Source: Colletotrichum lupini
Lineage: Eukaryota; Ascomycota; Sordariomycetes; Glomerellales; Glomerellaceae
DNA length: 64,000 nucleotides
Assembly: GCF_023278565.1 (NCBI RefSeq)
Contig: NC_064679.1
Span: forward strand, 5,084,001-5,148,000
Direction: 5' to 3'
Notes under the pieces: generated by a model
What the model was told of the DNA's origin: nothing
The model's database searches: none
Seen by the model: only the letters and a program-made list of their open reading frames with translations
Translations under genes and position numbers: made by a program
Shown: positions 37,907 through 47,578 of the stretch, piece after piece
Layout of the letters: each line of letters begins with the position of its first letter
Position numbering within the stretch: position 1 is the stretch's first letter

Positions 37907-38109
37907 TATTAGATTAAAAGTCTAATTTAACCGCGGTATATAGCCGACTACGCAGGGGCTAATTAGGGGCCCTATTTATAGTTATTATAGCTAGCCTAAC
38001 CTATAGTTAGAACCTCCTTTTTCTACTTACGTAGATATTTATATAATTTAATTAATCTCTTCGTTAACCCACGGTTCGAACTAACTACCCTATAATAGGG
38101 ATATTAACA
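37907..38109 (+). repeat. Copia 3' LTR (nested element)
   Basis: It is 203 bp, beginning TATTAG and ending ATTAACA, and matches 30707-30909 apart from RIP-type transitions. It is immediately followed by the duplication GTCCC. Confidence 0.88.
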
Positions 38110-38114
38110 GTCCC
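38110..38114. repeat. Right target-site duplication (GTCCC) of the copia element
   Basis: Matches 30702-30706 exactly. The following 23 bp (38115-38137) are the remaining gypsy leader before the gypsy 5' LTR. Confidence 0.85.
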
Positions 38115-38137
38115 CTTTATAAATAGAGATTTTAAAT

Positions 38138-38338
38138 TATTAATAAGTATATAATATAGGGAAGAAGCTTATAAAGGCTAACTACTATTAAGGTCTAAAA
38201 GAGGAATTACTAAAATCTGCCCTTCCCTCGAGGTATACTACTAGCGCTCTATATATACCTAAGCTACTCCTTTGTTACTTAGTCCCCCTCTTTATGCCTA
38301 CCCCTTAACCGACGAGGCCTGACCGGCGAGGCCTGACA
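38138..38338 (-). repeat. Gypsy 5' LTR (right end)
   Basis: It is 201 bp. The inner part begins TATTAATAAG (RIP form of TGTTAATAGG), while the outer 60 or so bases are undamaged and end with two near-repeats of GCGAGGCCTGAC. It pairs with 23593-23793. Confidence 0.88.
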
Positions 38339-38343
38339 TCCCC
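38339..38343. repeat. Right target-site duplication (TCCCC) of the gypsy element
   Basis: Exact repeat of 23588-23592. Normal, GC-balanced sequence resumes immediately to the right, so the RIP block ends here. Confidence 0.85.
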
Positions 38344-40709
38344 TGTGTATAGGCGAGGCCTGAATCCTCTTATCTTAGCGTATGATTGGCATCTGTATCA
38401 CCAGAGAGCACAAAACTTTCTCGCAACGTCGGATTGAGGATTTGGGTCCTTGTCTAGTCCCGATGAAAGTTCAAACGGCCTCCTGAACACAACCTAACCA
38501 GCTTAACGCGATGATGGGGATCGGCAATTTAAAAGAGCTCGCGATTCTCGAACAAGCCCTGGTCAACGAATCCTAGCAAAACTGGTACGCTAGGTTGTAG
38601 AGCAGCATCTCAGAGTACCTTGAGGATCCCAGGATACAAGGCTGTTTCTTGGCAACCGTTGAATTTGGATTCAAGCCTTCCGGTGCCGAGAATGCGCGAG
38701 ATAATTTTATGATCAACCTTCTAGAGACAGTCTCATGACATTTGCTCAGAGGAGCCGTGTTGATATCCTACTTTCTGACCAACCCTGATGCCTACTCTTT
38801 ACTTTCTATGAGGCTCAAGTCTCATTCGGCGTCAAGTCCGAAAGCTGTCCTGGGTTTGCCGCTACGGAATAGCCCGAAAGAGAAAAGCATTCACTGAACA
38901 TCTCCCCTTTTTTTCCCTATCCGGTCTGGCTACTTGAGTATTGGCACCCGTTTCGGCCCAATGATACTGGATCCTGTCCACATGCCCATGCATAAGTCCC
39001 ATGACAGTGTGGTACTCGGAACTGCAAGCTCGAACCGGAATTACATGGAACATCAATTCCTCTGGATCAGCGGAAACAAATCATCTTACGAGGTGAACGC
39101 TGCCAAGCAAGCCCCCAAGAAAGAGGGGTAGGCTTGCAAGCCGATCAACCTTGCATGTGCGCCATGGATATCCCCCTCACACTAAGTGCTTAGTAGCCTC
39201 AATGTCTTAGAAACGCGCATTAACGTCGCAGAGAGTTAACAGAATGGGACGATACGACCATTTAATACTGGAACATAAGATAGCTTCTGAATGTCTGGTA
39301 GGCCACTTTCTTTGATAACGTCGTTGGGCCTACTCTCGGCGTAAACTCCTTGTGCATCCCTATCAACCGGGCCGATGAACATTGGCATTTCGTGATTTGA
39401 TCCACACGTCTCTCGGCCAAATGGAGCTTGCAGTCAGGAATGGAAACCTGAGTAGCGCCTCTCCCGTCCGGCCCCATCTCCCGACGTTCTCAGGTTTGTC
39501 CCACTGTGATTTTCCCACGGGGGCCCCAGGATTTGGCGGGGGAACCTAAGCTCCAACTAGAGCCAACGCTTGTCATGCTCCCCAGAACTCAAAGCCTCAG
39601 CTAGTAGTAGCTTTCCGTCCGGCCACCCAGTTCCGATTACAGCAGAACCAAATTTGGGGATGCAAAATTTCTTTTCCAACAGTTCGAGCTCTCCAAAGCC
39701 AAACGTTCCTCCTGATGATCAAGAGTCGGCTCATTGACGCTGATCTTTGACCAAGGCTCACCGGCTGCGCCCTGCACCGCTGAAGAGTCGGATGCAACTT
39801 TGATGGCAGCACGCCCAGCTGCTGTGCCGCACCCTTACTGTGTCGCTGGGGTGGAGACACTTGGAGGCGATGAACCGCTGCACCAACGCCGAGCAAGATC
39901 GTCAGGTTTACAGGGTCCAAATTCTCTCCAACGGTCCAAATCAGGCCCGGGTATCAGGGCTCCCATGGAACCCAAGACCTTCAAGATGCTGTTTTCAATT
40001 TTCCAACCAGTCCAGCCTCAAGTGCTCTGCCAGGTCCTCATTGGTTGTACGTAAGAGAGTGATCTTCATTCGGTACTCGTCGGTGCCTTATGTAGCACAC
40101 GGTAGTGCTGTAACTGGCACAAGTCCAGAATCCCAGTAGGACTTCCTCCTCAAAACGGTATCATTGCCACCAAAAAGACTCTACACTAGCATGGGATCAA
40201 GTAAGAGCGTATGCGTATGCGTGTACTCATGGATATCCACAATAAAATCACTTACTCTCCTTTCTCTTATCAAATGTTGAGCTGCGGATACAACTCCGCC
40301 ACCGACAGGCTCAATATGGGCCTTTGGAAACTCGAAGTGATGTAGATGCATGGATCCTAATACCGGACCCTGCATACCGCTATAGAATGCCTCCTTTTTG
40401 GACGGTCGCGTTTCCTTCTTCGGCTTTAGAATGGCACTTGGCAGCGGCGCTGCCTTCCATAAGCTGTACTACTGATGTTGGGTGCGTTCCCCGCACGAAG
40501 ACTTCAGACGTAGCTCGAGGCGTGTGTGAGGGGTGTGTGGTGGTCGAGGAAGAAACCCCGGAATTGTTGTCGGAATTGTCAGTCAGTGTCCGAATACAAG
40601 AGCACCAGCCCAAGCTCCATGGACCATCCTGTGACTTGCCTTCCATTTCTCTCATACCATCAGACGCTTTTCCCCACGAGCTCAGACTTACAGCGTAGCC
40701 TTCATCAAC
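38344..40709. other. Intergenic, no gene seen; promoter of the GMC gene at the right end
   Basis: About 2.4 kb of base composition like the genic arms. Open frames are short and overlapping, with no motif. The first bases (TGTGTATAGG then CGAGGCCTGA) resemble the two ends of the adjacent gypsy LTR joined together, possibly a deleted LTR relic. Confidence 0.5.
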
Positions 40710-42998
40710 ATGGGATCTTTACCACAGGAGATTATTTACGACTTCATCGTATGCGGGTAAGTTAATCGTCATGAAGCATGTCTTTCTATACCTAAGCTGG
40801 CGGCTGACATCAAGTCCTCAAGCGGCGGTACTTCCGGCTGCGTCGTCGCGAGCCGCCTTGCTGAGAATTCTGGTGTGAATGTTCTAGTCATCGAGGCTGG
40901 TGAACACAATGAGAATCTTGAGAATGTTCACATGACAGGAGGGTAGGCAATTATTTCTACTAGTACAGTTGATTGCGAGCTAATTGTCTGACTTTGACCA
41001 CAGTTGGTCACAACTGTTCGATAAGGATACCGATTGGAACGTCATCAGCGAGAAGAAATCTTCAGTCAACAATCGCCAGGTTAAACTAAGCCGTGGAAAG
41101 TTCCTTGGCGGCTGCTCTGGTTGCAACGGTACTCTATGCATTCGCGGTGCCAAGCAGGACTATGATGACTGGGGAGTCGAAGGCTGGACGGGTGACGAGG
41201 TTTTCAAATACATTCGAAAGGTCAGTAATAATCCCGTACCCTGGAGGCTTTCTGATCTTGGCCACACTGTTCTCTCTTGAGCTTCCAATTCCGTGTCTCT
41301 TTGCAAGTCGCTAATCTCTTGTGAATATTAGGCAGAGAACTTTCACGGAAAACCTTGGTTCGAAGCCTCCAAAGATCATGGCACTAATGGCCACCTCAAC
41401 ATCGAACCACATGACCTCGCTCCTATTTCAAACCTCATAATGGACTCCATGGTATTCAAAGGACTGCCGCTAGACCACGACATGTTCTCACACGGAGAAA
41501 ATCCTCATGGATGTGGACATGCACCCAGAACAGTCCACAAGGGCTTGCGAACCACTGCGGCAGACTTCGTCACAAAGGAAAACAAGAAGGATAACCTTCA
41601 TCTACTTGTTGAGACCCATGTTGAAAAGGTTATCATCGAGGAGGTAGATGGCGGGCTCAGGGCAACAGGTGTCAGGGTGGTCAAGGCCGATGGCTCTATC
41701 GTCGACATCAAGGCCCGCAAGGAAGTCATTGTAAGTGGCGGCGCGTACTGCAGCCCCAACATCCTCAACCGATCTGGTGTCGGGGCCAAGGCCGAGCTCG
41801 ACAGTTTTGGTATTCCGACGCTGGTTGACTTGCCCGGTGTCGGCAAGAATCTCATGGACCATCTTGTAAGTGCCCCATAGCCTGCATACCGAGAGATACC
41901 GCTAACCTAGCCTGTCTCAAGATTGTCTTCATGTTCTACGAAACCGAAAAAGCTGGTCTGACCAACGACCACCACGTCTACCACGGCGACAACTTTGCAA
42001 AGACGTACGCCCTCTGGAAGGACCAACAAGCAGGCTTCTTGTCTACATTCCCCTTTGGAGCATTCGCCTACGCCCGTCTGGACGAGCGCCTCGCTGACTC
42101 AGAGCTTTGGAATAACGCCCCAAGGCAACCCGGCCGCGACCCAATGGGCCTTACGCCCAAGCAGCCAAACATTGAATTCTTCACCACTGAGTGCTACGGA
42201 GGTCCGAAGCAGTATGACCAGTTCCCGACTGACGGCAAGTACGCCTTCAGCATGATTGCGGAGCTCTTCGGGCCTCGGTCCCGCGGTACAGTTACGCTTC
42301 GCGACACCGGTGCCAAGTCTGTCCCAGTCGTGGACACGAATTACCTCTCTGATCCATTGGATGCAGAGGTTCTGGCTGAGGCGTGCCGCTTCGGTAACGA
42401 AATTATCATGGAAGGCGCAGGGACTAAGGATATTGTCAAGGGTTCTTGGCCCAGCGATTTGGTACATCACAAGCACACCACTCGCGAGGATTGGATACCC
42501 TATGTTCGGGACAACGCAACAACTTGTAAGTTTTCCTGATTCCACTCATCCACAACTTGCTGATCGTTGGTCTGTTCCTTAGGTTACCATGCTGCGGGAA
42601 CCTGTGCCATGGGCAACGCATCTGACCGCAATGCGGTTGTCGATCCGACACTCACAGTGATGGGTGTCTGTTGGTATCCCTATTACAGGGTAGTTGGTTC
42701 GAACCGTAGTTGACGAAGAGATCAATTGAACTATATGAATATCTGCGTAGGTGTAAAAAGGAGGTTCCAACCGTAGGTTGGGCTGGCTACGATAATCGTA
42801 AATAGGGCCCCCAATTGGCCCCTGCGCAGTCGGCTGTATGCCGCGGTCGAATTGGACTTCCAATCCGACAGTGTCAAAGGCCTTCGAGTTGCTGACTGCA
42901 GCATTATGCCCGTTCTCAATGGCGGTCATACCCAGATGCCTGCGTATGGAATCGGAGAAAAGGCGGCTGACCTTATCAAGGCGTCATGGAAGCTTTGA
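40710..42998 (+). pseudogene. GMC-family FAD oxidoreductase, last exon split by a solo LTR
   Basis: Glucose-methanol-choline type oxidoreductase, probably acting on an alcohol or sugar. Exons are 40710-40756, 40823-40942, 41004-41220, 41332-41865, 41922-42525 and 42583 onward; all phases fit. Family marks: the FAD Rossmann GGGTSGCVVASRLAE, the KFLGGCSGCNGTLCIRG loop, the GGAYCSPNILNRSGVG signature, and the catalytic His in YHAAGTCAMG. At 42669 a 202-bp LTR interrupts the codon run after TVMGV, and the 5-bp GTGTC is repeated behind it. Reading into the LTR reaches TGA at 42711, giving about 550 residues instead of 576. The lost 40 residues include the conserved NGGHTQ...AYGIGEKAADLI end, with the second active-site residue and FAD contact. 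All other exons look intact, so the break is recent. Confidence 0.88.
42669..42870 (-). mobile_element. Solo copia LTR inside the GMC gene
   Basis: It is 202 bp from TGTTGG to CCGACA, flanked on both sides by GTGTC (42664-42668 and 42871-42875). It matches the LTR of the copia elements at 1-1006 and 30707-38109, but is essentially free of RIP changes and is identical to 948-1006 over the last 59 bases. There is no internal domain, so it is the product of LTR-LTR recombination. With one duplication unit the insertion adds 207 bp, a multiple of three. Confidence 0.93.
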
Positions 42999-43090
42999 GC
43001 GATCACTACCAGCATTGGTTGAAGAATTAGCAAGCAACATGTAGAGTTTATTGATGATTGTATCAACGGACGTCGTTCGCCGCCGGTGGC

Positions 43091-45088
43091 CTACTCCCTC
43101 TTGAACACTGGCATCCATTCTAGAGGAGCATCAATCTCGATCCACTTTCCGCCCTCATATGTGTCCGTCTTCCCTTCGAGGAGTGGCTTCCACTTGCCTC
43201 CTGCCTCCAGCTGGGGGAGATAAACCTTGATGTTCCTCTTCTCCGCCTCCAGCACCGGGCACACCAAGTACTTGCTGCCAAACATGTACTGCTGACCGAT
43301 CTTCCAAGTCTCTTGATCCTTCGGAAACTCGTAGAACAGCGTCCGCATGACAGGCGTACCCTTTTCGTGCGCCTCCTTCATCAGAGAACGGGTGTAATCA
43401 CGCAACTCCTCTCGGAGGAACATGTACTTCTTGCAAATCTCGTAGACCTCAGGTCCATAAGACCAAACCTCATTTGGCGCGCCGCTATGGCATTCAGCGC
43501 CCCCCGTCGTGCCATGCTGGGGCTGCTCAGGCTCTCGGCATCCATGGAGGCGGAAAACCGGACAGAAAGCACCCCATTGGAACCACCGGACGAACAGCTC
43601 GCGGAACTTTTCGTCCCGCGGGTCTCCGCCGTGGAAGCCACCAATATCAGTCGTCCACCATGGAAGACCGGATAGGCCCATGTGTAAGCCAGCTGCGACC
43701 TGGTTGCGCAGACTTCCCCAGGATGAGGCAATGTCACCGCTCCAGACTAAGGCACCATACTTCTGACTTCCAGCCCATGCACATCGGATGAGGTTCACAA
43801 TGTTCTTTTGCCCCTCAGCCTCCATTCCCTCGTAGAAGGCCTTTGCGTACTCGACGGGGTAAATGTTGCCGATCGAGACGTTGGATCCCAGGTGATACCG
43901 ATACGTGTCGAAATCGTACACCGTGTATTCGGGTTCGGCCTCATCCAGCCAAAAGACACGGATGCCCTTGTCATAGTAGTTTTTCTTGGCCTTCTTCCAT
44001 ACGTAGTCTCTTGCTCCGGGATTGGTGGCGTCAAAATGCGTCGTATCGCCCTGGAAGTTCATGGCAATCCGGATGCCTCTATCAGACTGAATGAGGTACC
44101 CCTTCTCGACCATCTCATCCCAATTCTCAGACTTGTGGTCAACAGTGGGCCAGATGGAAACCATCAATTCGATCTTGAGCTCTTGCAACTCTTTGATCAT
44201 AGCATCCGGGTCGGGCCAGTACGTAGGGTCGAATTTCCACTCTCCCTGCAGCGGCCAGTGGAAAAAGTCAATGACAATAAGGTCAATGGGCAACTCGCGT
44301 TTCCTGTACTCGCGTGCAACTTCCAAGAGTTCTTCCTGCGTTTGGTATCGCAGCTTACATTGCCAAAACCCAAGACCGTACTCTGGCATCATCGGAACCT
44401 TGCCCGTGGCATCAGCGTAAGCTTCGACGACTTCGGCCGGAGAATCGCCAGCGACGATCCAGTAGTCGAGGGCCCGGGTTGACTTGGCCTCGAAGCTCAT
44501 GATGTTACGGCCCAGAATCGCTCTTCCGACTGACGGGTTGTTCCACAAAAGGCCGTAACCCAGCGAGGATACCGCGAACGGGACGCTGGCCTGGGAGTTC
44601 CTGTGAGCGAGCTCGAGATCGTGGCCCTTGAGATCCAGGAATAGTTGTTGGTACTGTCCCATGCCGTAGATCTTTTCCTCTGCGTCAACACTTTCGAATC
44701 TCGCAGTGAGATGGTAGTCATTGCTGTTGACGATGGCCAGGAACTCGCGTGCCTCGACGTCGAGGGCGCTGCACTTGGGGTCCAGGACATCCCGTCGGTG
44801 GCGCGAGTATTCCTCGAGCAGCAGCTCGCCCTTTGAGTTCCACATCATGAGCTTACCGCCACTGGTTATGGAAGCCTTGATCTTGCCATTGGTGATTGTT
44901 CCGGCCTTGTCGTCAATGATGATTTTGGCATCTGCTTTCTCGGGCTTGAGCAACGCCCAGTCTTCGGTAGGCATCTCACGAGCCTTGGTAGCCCGCACTC
45001 GAAAGGAATCTAGCCCCCATGGCTCGACCCAGACTTTCTCCGCGTCGTAGGTGTAGACAAGCTTCCCATCCTGCTCTTTGAGGCCCAT
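43091..45088 (-). CDS. Glycoside hydrolase family 31 alpha-xylosidase-type enzyme
   Basis: Predicted retaining alpha-glycosidase, most like intracellular alpha-xylosidases that trim xyloglucan oligosaccharides. Single exon, 665 residues, no signal peptide, so probably cytosolic. The layout is an N-terminal beta-sandwich (1-230), a catalytic barrel starting at PEYGLGFWQCKLRYQ, then beta-domains. The catalytic nucleophile is Asp382 in FWLDEAEPE and the acid/base Asp452 in WSGDIASSW. The segments IDLIVIDFFHWP, GLPWWTTDIGGFHGG and FRLHGCREPEQP are typical. It converges with the broken GMC gene (92 bp apart). The plus-strand frame at 43808-44482 is an antisense shadow. Confidence 0.93.
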   Translation of the reverse strand: MGLKEQDGKLVYTYDAEKVWVEPWGLDSFRVRATKAREMPTEDWALLKPEKADAKIIIDDKAGTITNGKIKASITSGGKLMMWNSKGELLLEEYSRHRRDVLDPKCSALDVEAREFLAIVNSNDYHLTARFESVDAEEKIYGMGQYQQLFLDLKGHDLELAHRNSQASVPFAVSSLGYGLLWNNPSVGRAILGRNIMSFEAKSTRALDYWIVAGDSPAEVVEAYADATGKVPMMPEYGLGFWQCKLRYQTQEELLEVAREYRKRELPIDLIVIDFFHWPLQGEWKFDPTYWPDPDAMIKELQELKIELMVSIWPTVDHKSENWDEMVEKGYLIQSDRGIRIAMNFQGDTTHFDATNPGARDYVWKKAKKNYYDKGIRVFWLDEAEPEYTVYDFDTYRYHLGSNVSIGNIYPVEYAKAFYEGMEAEGQKNIVNLIRCAWAGSQKYGALVWSGDIASSWGSLRNQVAAGLHMGLSGLPWWTTDIGGFHGGDPRDEKFRELFVRWFQWGAFCPVFRLHGCREPEQPQHGTTGGAECHSGAPNEVWSYGPEVYEICKKYMFLREELRDYTRSLMKEAHEKGTPVMRTLFYEFPKDQETWKIGQQYMFGSKYLVCPVLEAEKRNIKVYLPQLEAGGKWKPLLEGKTDTYEGGKWIEIDAPLEWMPVFKRE

Positions 45089-45772
45089 GATGCTCTTATT
45101 CTTGCAAACAAGTCACGGCTTACAGGACAATGATATGGTGATCGGGGTGTTTAAGAAGTCTTGAGCAGTGCCGTGGTGTACAAGTACAGAGACAGGATGG
45201 TGAGGGGTAGCTTTCCATTCATCGGATGCAGCTTCTTCTTGTACGTGTAGCATGCAGAGCAGAACTACTCATGACCCAGCAAAAGATGATCTCCGGCTGC
45301 GGAGTTGCTCCTGTTGCCATGAGACGATGGATGAAAAGCGCAGGTCGAAACGGTGCCACGACAAAAGGCAGATGACATGCCAGGCCTCCAATTGACCACT
45401 CGGATGCCGTGAAAGCCGCCATGTCCACTGCGGCCATCGGAATGCCCCGCATCTGCCGGATTGAGGGGAAGTTGGGGGTCACGTCTGGGGTCTTTGATGC
45501 TGCGAAGGATCCGCACCCACGGACTCAAGGTTGAAGATAGTTTCAAAATGGTTATTAGGCTATTCGGGGGAGCAACAAGTGCAAACTCTAATATTACTGG
45601 AGATCGATGTCCCAACTTCCACCTAGCTCTTGAGCTGGAGTAACCGACGACAATAGCTGTATGCATACATAGTACATGAGGCAGAATCGCCTCTCCATAC
45701 TTCAACGGGTATCATTCCTTAATAGTTCTTCGACCACTGATCCATAGCTCAAACACACACCAGGCCGCTCCA
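45089..45772. other. Intergenic, GH31 promoter and MFS 3' flank
   Basis: About 680 bp. Short unsupported open frames only. It holds the promoter of the GH31 gene and the terminator of the MFS gene, both on the minus strand. Confidence 0.6.
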
Positions 45773-47578
45773 TTACTTGTGCTTCGTAGCAAAAGACTCT
45801 CTCGTGTTGACTCTGTCAATATCGTACGGGTTTCCATCGTAGGACTTCCGGCGTGTCGAGGCCAGGCTCATCGTCCGTCGTGTGTGATGCGTGCTCTGGC
45901 GGCGCATGGATGAGCGATCGTCAGAAGATGACGCATCCGAGTCGACAGTATCGCTCGCCACAGTTTCTTGTCCACCGCTAACTTCCGGCTCCTTGTCTGA
46001 AGACGACGTATCCTCTTCCCGCAACCGCGCCATGAAAGCCTCTGATTGTGCGGCAAACTTGCAGCGTGCTCGGATTGCGGGACCATACTTGTAGAACAAG
46101 AACGGAAACGGAACGCAAGCGAGAGCCAGGAACGCGGGGATTGATGACGCCCAGTTCGTGCCGAGATCTTTATACATGTAGGTCGTGAACAGAGGGAACG
46201 CAGCGCCGAAGCAACTGCGGATAACGGAGTTGGCGGCGAGTACACTCGCCGCGAAGATGGTGTAAGCGTCGATAAGGTAGTTCATGACGCTCAAGAACAG
46301 CAAAACCATTCCGAATCCGAACGGTACGCCGGCGGCGATGCTGACCATCCAGTGGATGTCGGCATTGTTGGTCCAAGCAAACCAGAATAGACCGATGGGA
46401 ATCGCCACGCCTCCAACCATGGCTGATGGAAGACGGGTTTCCGGAGGAGCAAATCCGCCGTTTCTCTCTTGTACTCGCTTGTACCGACCGTTCTCGGGTA
46501 GTGTGTAAATGATGGCGAAAACCATGCCGACCATGATGCCAAGGAAGGCAAGTCCGCCAATTCCCTGTGACCATCCTCGTTCTTGTTGATAGACGATAGG
46601 GAAGGCCGCAAACAGCATGTAGAGAGTTCCGTAAATGATGGCCATGTAAAGCGACAGGAGCAATACAATGGGCTCACGGAACAGCAGGATCCAGGGCCTC
46701 GATAGGGCCGTCTTGAACGACTCTGCCAGACTGATCTTGCCCTGCTCGTGTTCAATCTTGCTGACGTAGACCTTGCCAGTCATCTTGGACAGCTTCGCAG
46801 CTCGCTGCCGAAGCAGATACGGCGCATAGGTCTCGGGGACGAGGGCGGTACCCAGAAGCCAAAGGGTCCCAGAGAACGCAGCCAAGAAACCCATGACCCA
46901 TCGCCAGCCCGCCGCGGCTCCGAGGAATCCACCGATGATGGGTCCCAAAACAGGTCCGAGGAACGGCGCGGCAGCAAACAACGCCATCGCCAAGCCTCTG
47001 TCAGCGGCCGGGAACATGTCGGCGATGACACCGCCCGAGTTGGCGAGTGGAGATGAGCCAAAGGCACCGGCGAAGAAGCGGAGGACGATGAGGGTTGTGG
47101 CTGAGTTGGCGCCGGCGCAACCGGCGTTGAATGCCGTGAGGATGGCATAGGTGCCGAAGAAGAGCGACTGGCGTCCAAAGAGTTCACTGAGCGGTGCCCA
47201 GAGTAAAGGACCAATGGCGAATCCGAGAACGAATAGGGACACGCCCAAAGTCGCGACTTCCTGGGAGATGCCGAACTCAATGATGATTTGGCGTATGCCG
47301 CCCGTGTAGGCTGATGAGAGCAGCGCTACTGCTAATGTGGTCAACGACACCATGAATGTGATGAACCATTTTGTCGCTTTGCTAAATAGCATTGGGTTCC
47401 TGGGATCGTTGGGAATCCATTGCACCAAGAAGGGATCTGCTTCTGTGCCGGACCCAGGATATCGATAGTCGGCTACTTCCTGTGTTATCCCTGCTTGATC
47501 GGTGACTATGCGCCAGTATGGTATTCTCGTGTGGACGGGAGGCTCGCCAATATCGTTGGCTGCCTTTTCTTGCGCCAT
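45773..47578 (-). CDS. MFS transporter, DHA1 drug/polyamine:H+ antiporter type
   Basis: Predicted 12-helix exporter of the plasma membrane, similar in layout to fungal TPO1/FLU1-type carriers. Single exon. I take the ATG at 47578 (MAQEKAANDIGEPP, in context CGCGATGGCG), giving 601 residues. The frame is open to 47800, but that extension looks like translated leader. Marks: VQWIPNDPRNPMLFSKATKW before helix 1, a region typical of this family; the motif A-like segment LSELFGRQSLFF; the motif C-like segment GPVLGPIIGGFLGAAAGWRW; PETYAPYLLRQRA after helix 6. A Ser/Asp/Arg-rich cytosolic tail of about 90 residues (SSSDKEPEVSGG ... RRKSYDGNPYDIDR) follows helix 12 and may carry phosphorylation sites. 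The substrate is unknown. Confidence 0.91.
   Translation of the reverse strand: MAQEKAANDIGEPPVHTRIPYWRIVTDQAGITQEVADYRYPGSGTEADPFLVQWIPNDPRNPMLFSKATKWFITFMVSLTTLAVALLSSAYTGGIRQIIIEFGISQEVATLGVSLFVLGFAIGPLLWAPLSELFGRQSLFFGTYAILTAFNAGCAGANSATTLIVLRFFAGAFGSSPLANSGGVIADMFPAADRGLAMALFAAAPFLGPVLGPIIGGFLGAAAGWRWVMGFLAAFSGTLWLLGTALVPETYAPYLLRQRAAKLSKMTGKVYVSKIEHEQGKISLAESFKTALSRPWILLFREPIVLLLSLYMAIIYGTLYMLFAAFPIVYQQERGWSQGIGGLAFLGIMVGMVFAIIYTLPENGRYKRVQERNGGFAPPETRLPSAMVGGVAIPIGLFWFAWTNNADIHWMVSIAAGVPFGFGMVLLFLSVMNYLIDAYTIFAASVLAANSVIRSCFGAAFPLFTTYMYKDLGTNWASSIPAFLALACVPFPFLFYKYGPAIRARCKFAAQSEAFMARLREEDTSSSDKEPEVSGGQETVASDTVDSDASSSDDRSSMRRQSTHHTRRTMSLASTRRKSYDGNPYDIDRVNTRESFATKHK

Larger units (their letters stand above)
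30707..38109 (+). mobile_element. RIP-inactivated full-length Ty1/copia retrotransposon nested in the gypsy element
   Basis: The element spans 7,403 bp with two 203-bp LTRs and the 5-bp duplication GTCCC. Coding traces on the plus strand run in copia order: gag region (about 31700-34000), protease (ending near 34990), GAG-pre-integrase (near 35010-35060), integrase (about 35200-35900), reverse transcriptase (about 36450-37080) and RNase H (about 37100-37780). Integrase before RT separates copia from gypsy. A purine-rich tract at about 37888-37902 precedes the 3' LTR. It inserted 28 bp inside the gypsy 5' LTR boundary. RIP stops fill every frame. The same family supplies the left-edge copy and the solo LTR at 42669. 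Confidence 0.92.
23593..38338 (-). mobile_element. RIP-inactivated Ty3/gypsy chromovirus, split by a nested copia element
   Basis: Outer LTR retrotransposon. Its LTRs (23593-23793 and 38138-38338) are 201 bp each and flanked by TCCCC. Removing the inner copia insertion leaves about 7.34 kb. Coding traces are on the minus strand: gag-like sequence near 30600-29900, reverse transcriptase near 28500-28060 with the YLDD box at 28090-28101, integrase C-terminus near 25800-25650 and a chromodomain near 25560-25400. A purine tract beside the 23793 LTR, read on the minus strand, fits a polypurine tract. Stops are almost all TAA/TAG, as RIP produces. The element cannot encode intact proteins. Confidence 0.9.

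Noticed and set aside
23588..38343. Centromere, mitochondrial insertion or rDNA as the explanation for the AT-rich block
   Set aside because: Both LTR pairs, target-site duplications and pol domain remnants account for the whole block as RIP-damaged retroelements.
42690..42715. GGTTCGAACC in the copia LTR as a tRNA T-loop
   Set aside because: No acceptor stem, anticodon arm or D-arm can be folded around it, and it lies at the same spot in every LTR copy.
43808..44482. 224-codon plus-strand open frame
   Set aside because: Antisense shadow of the GH31 gene.
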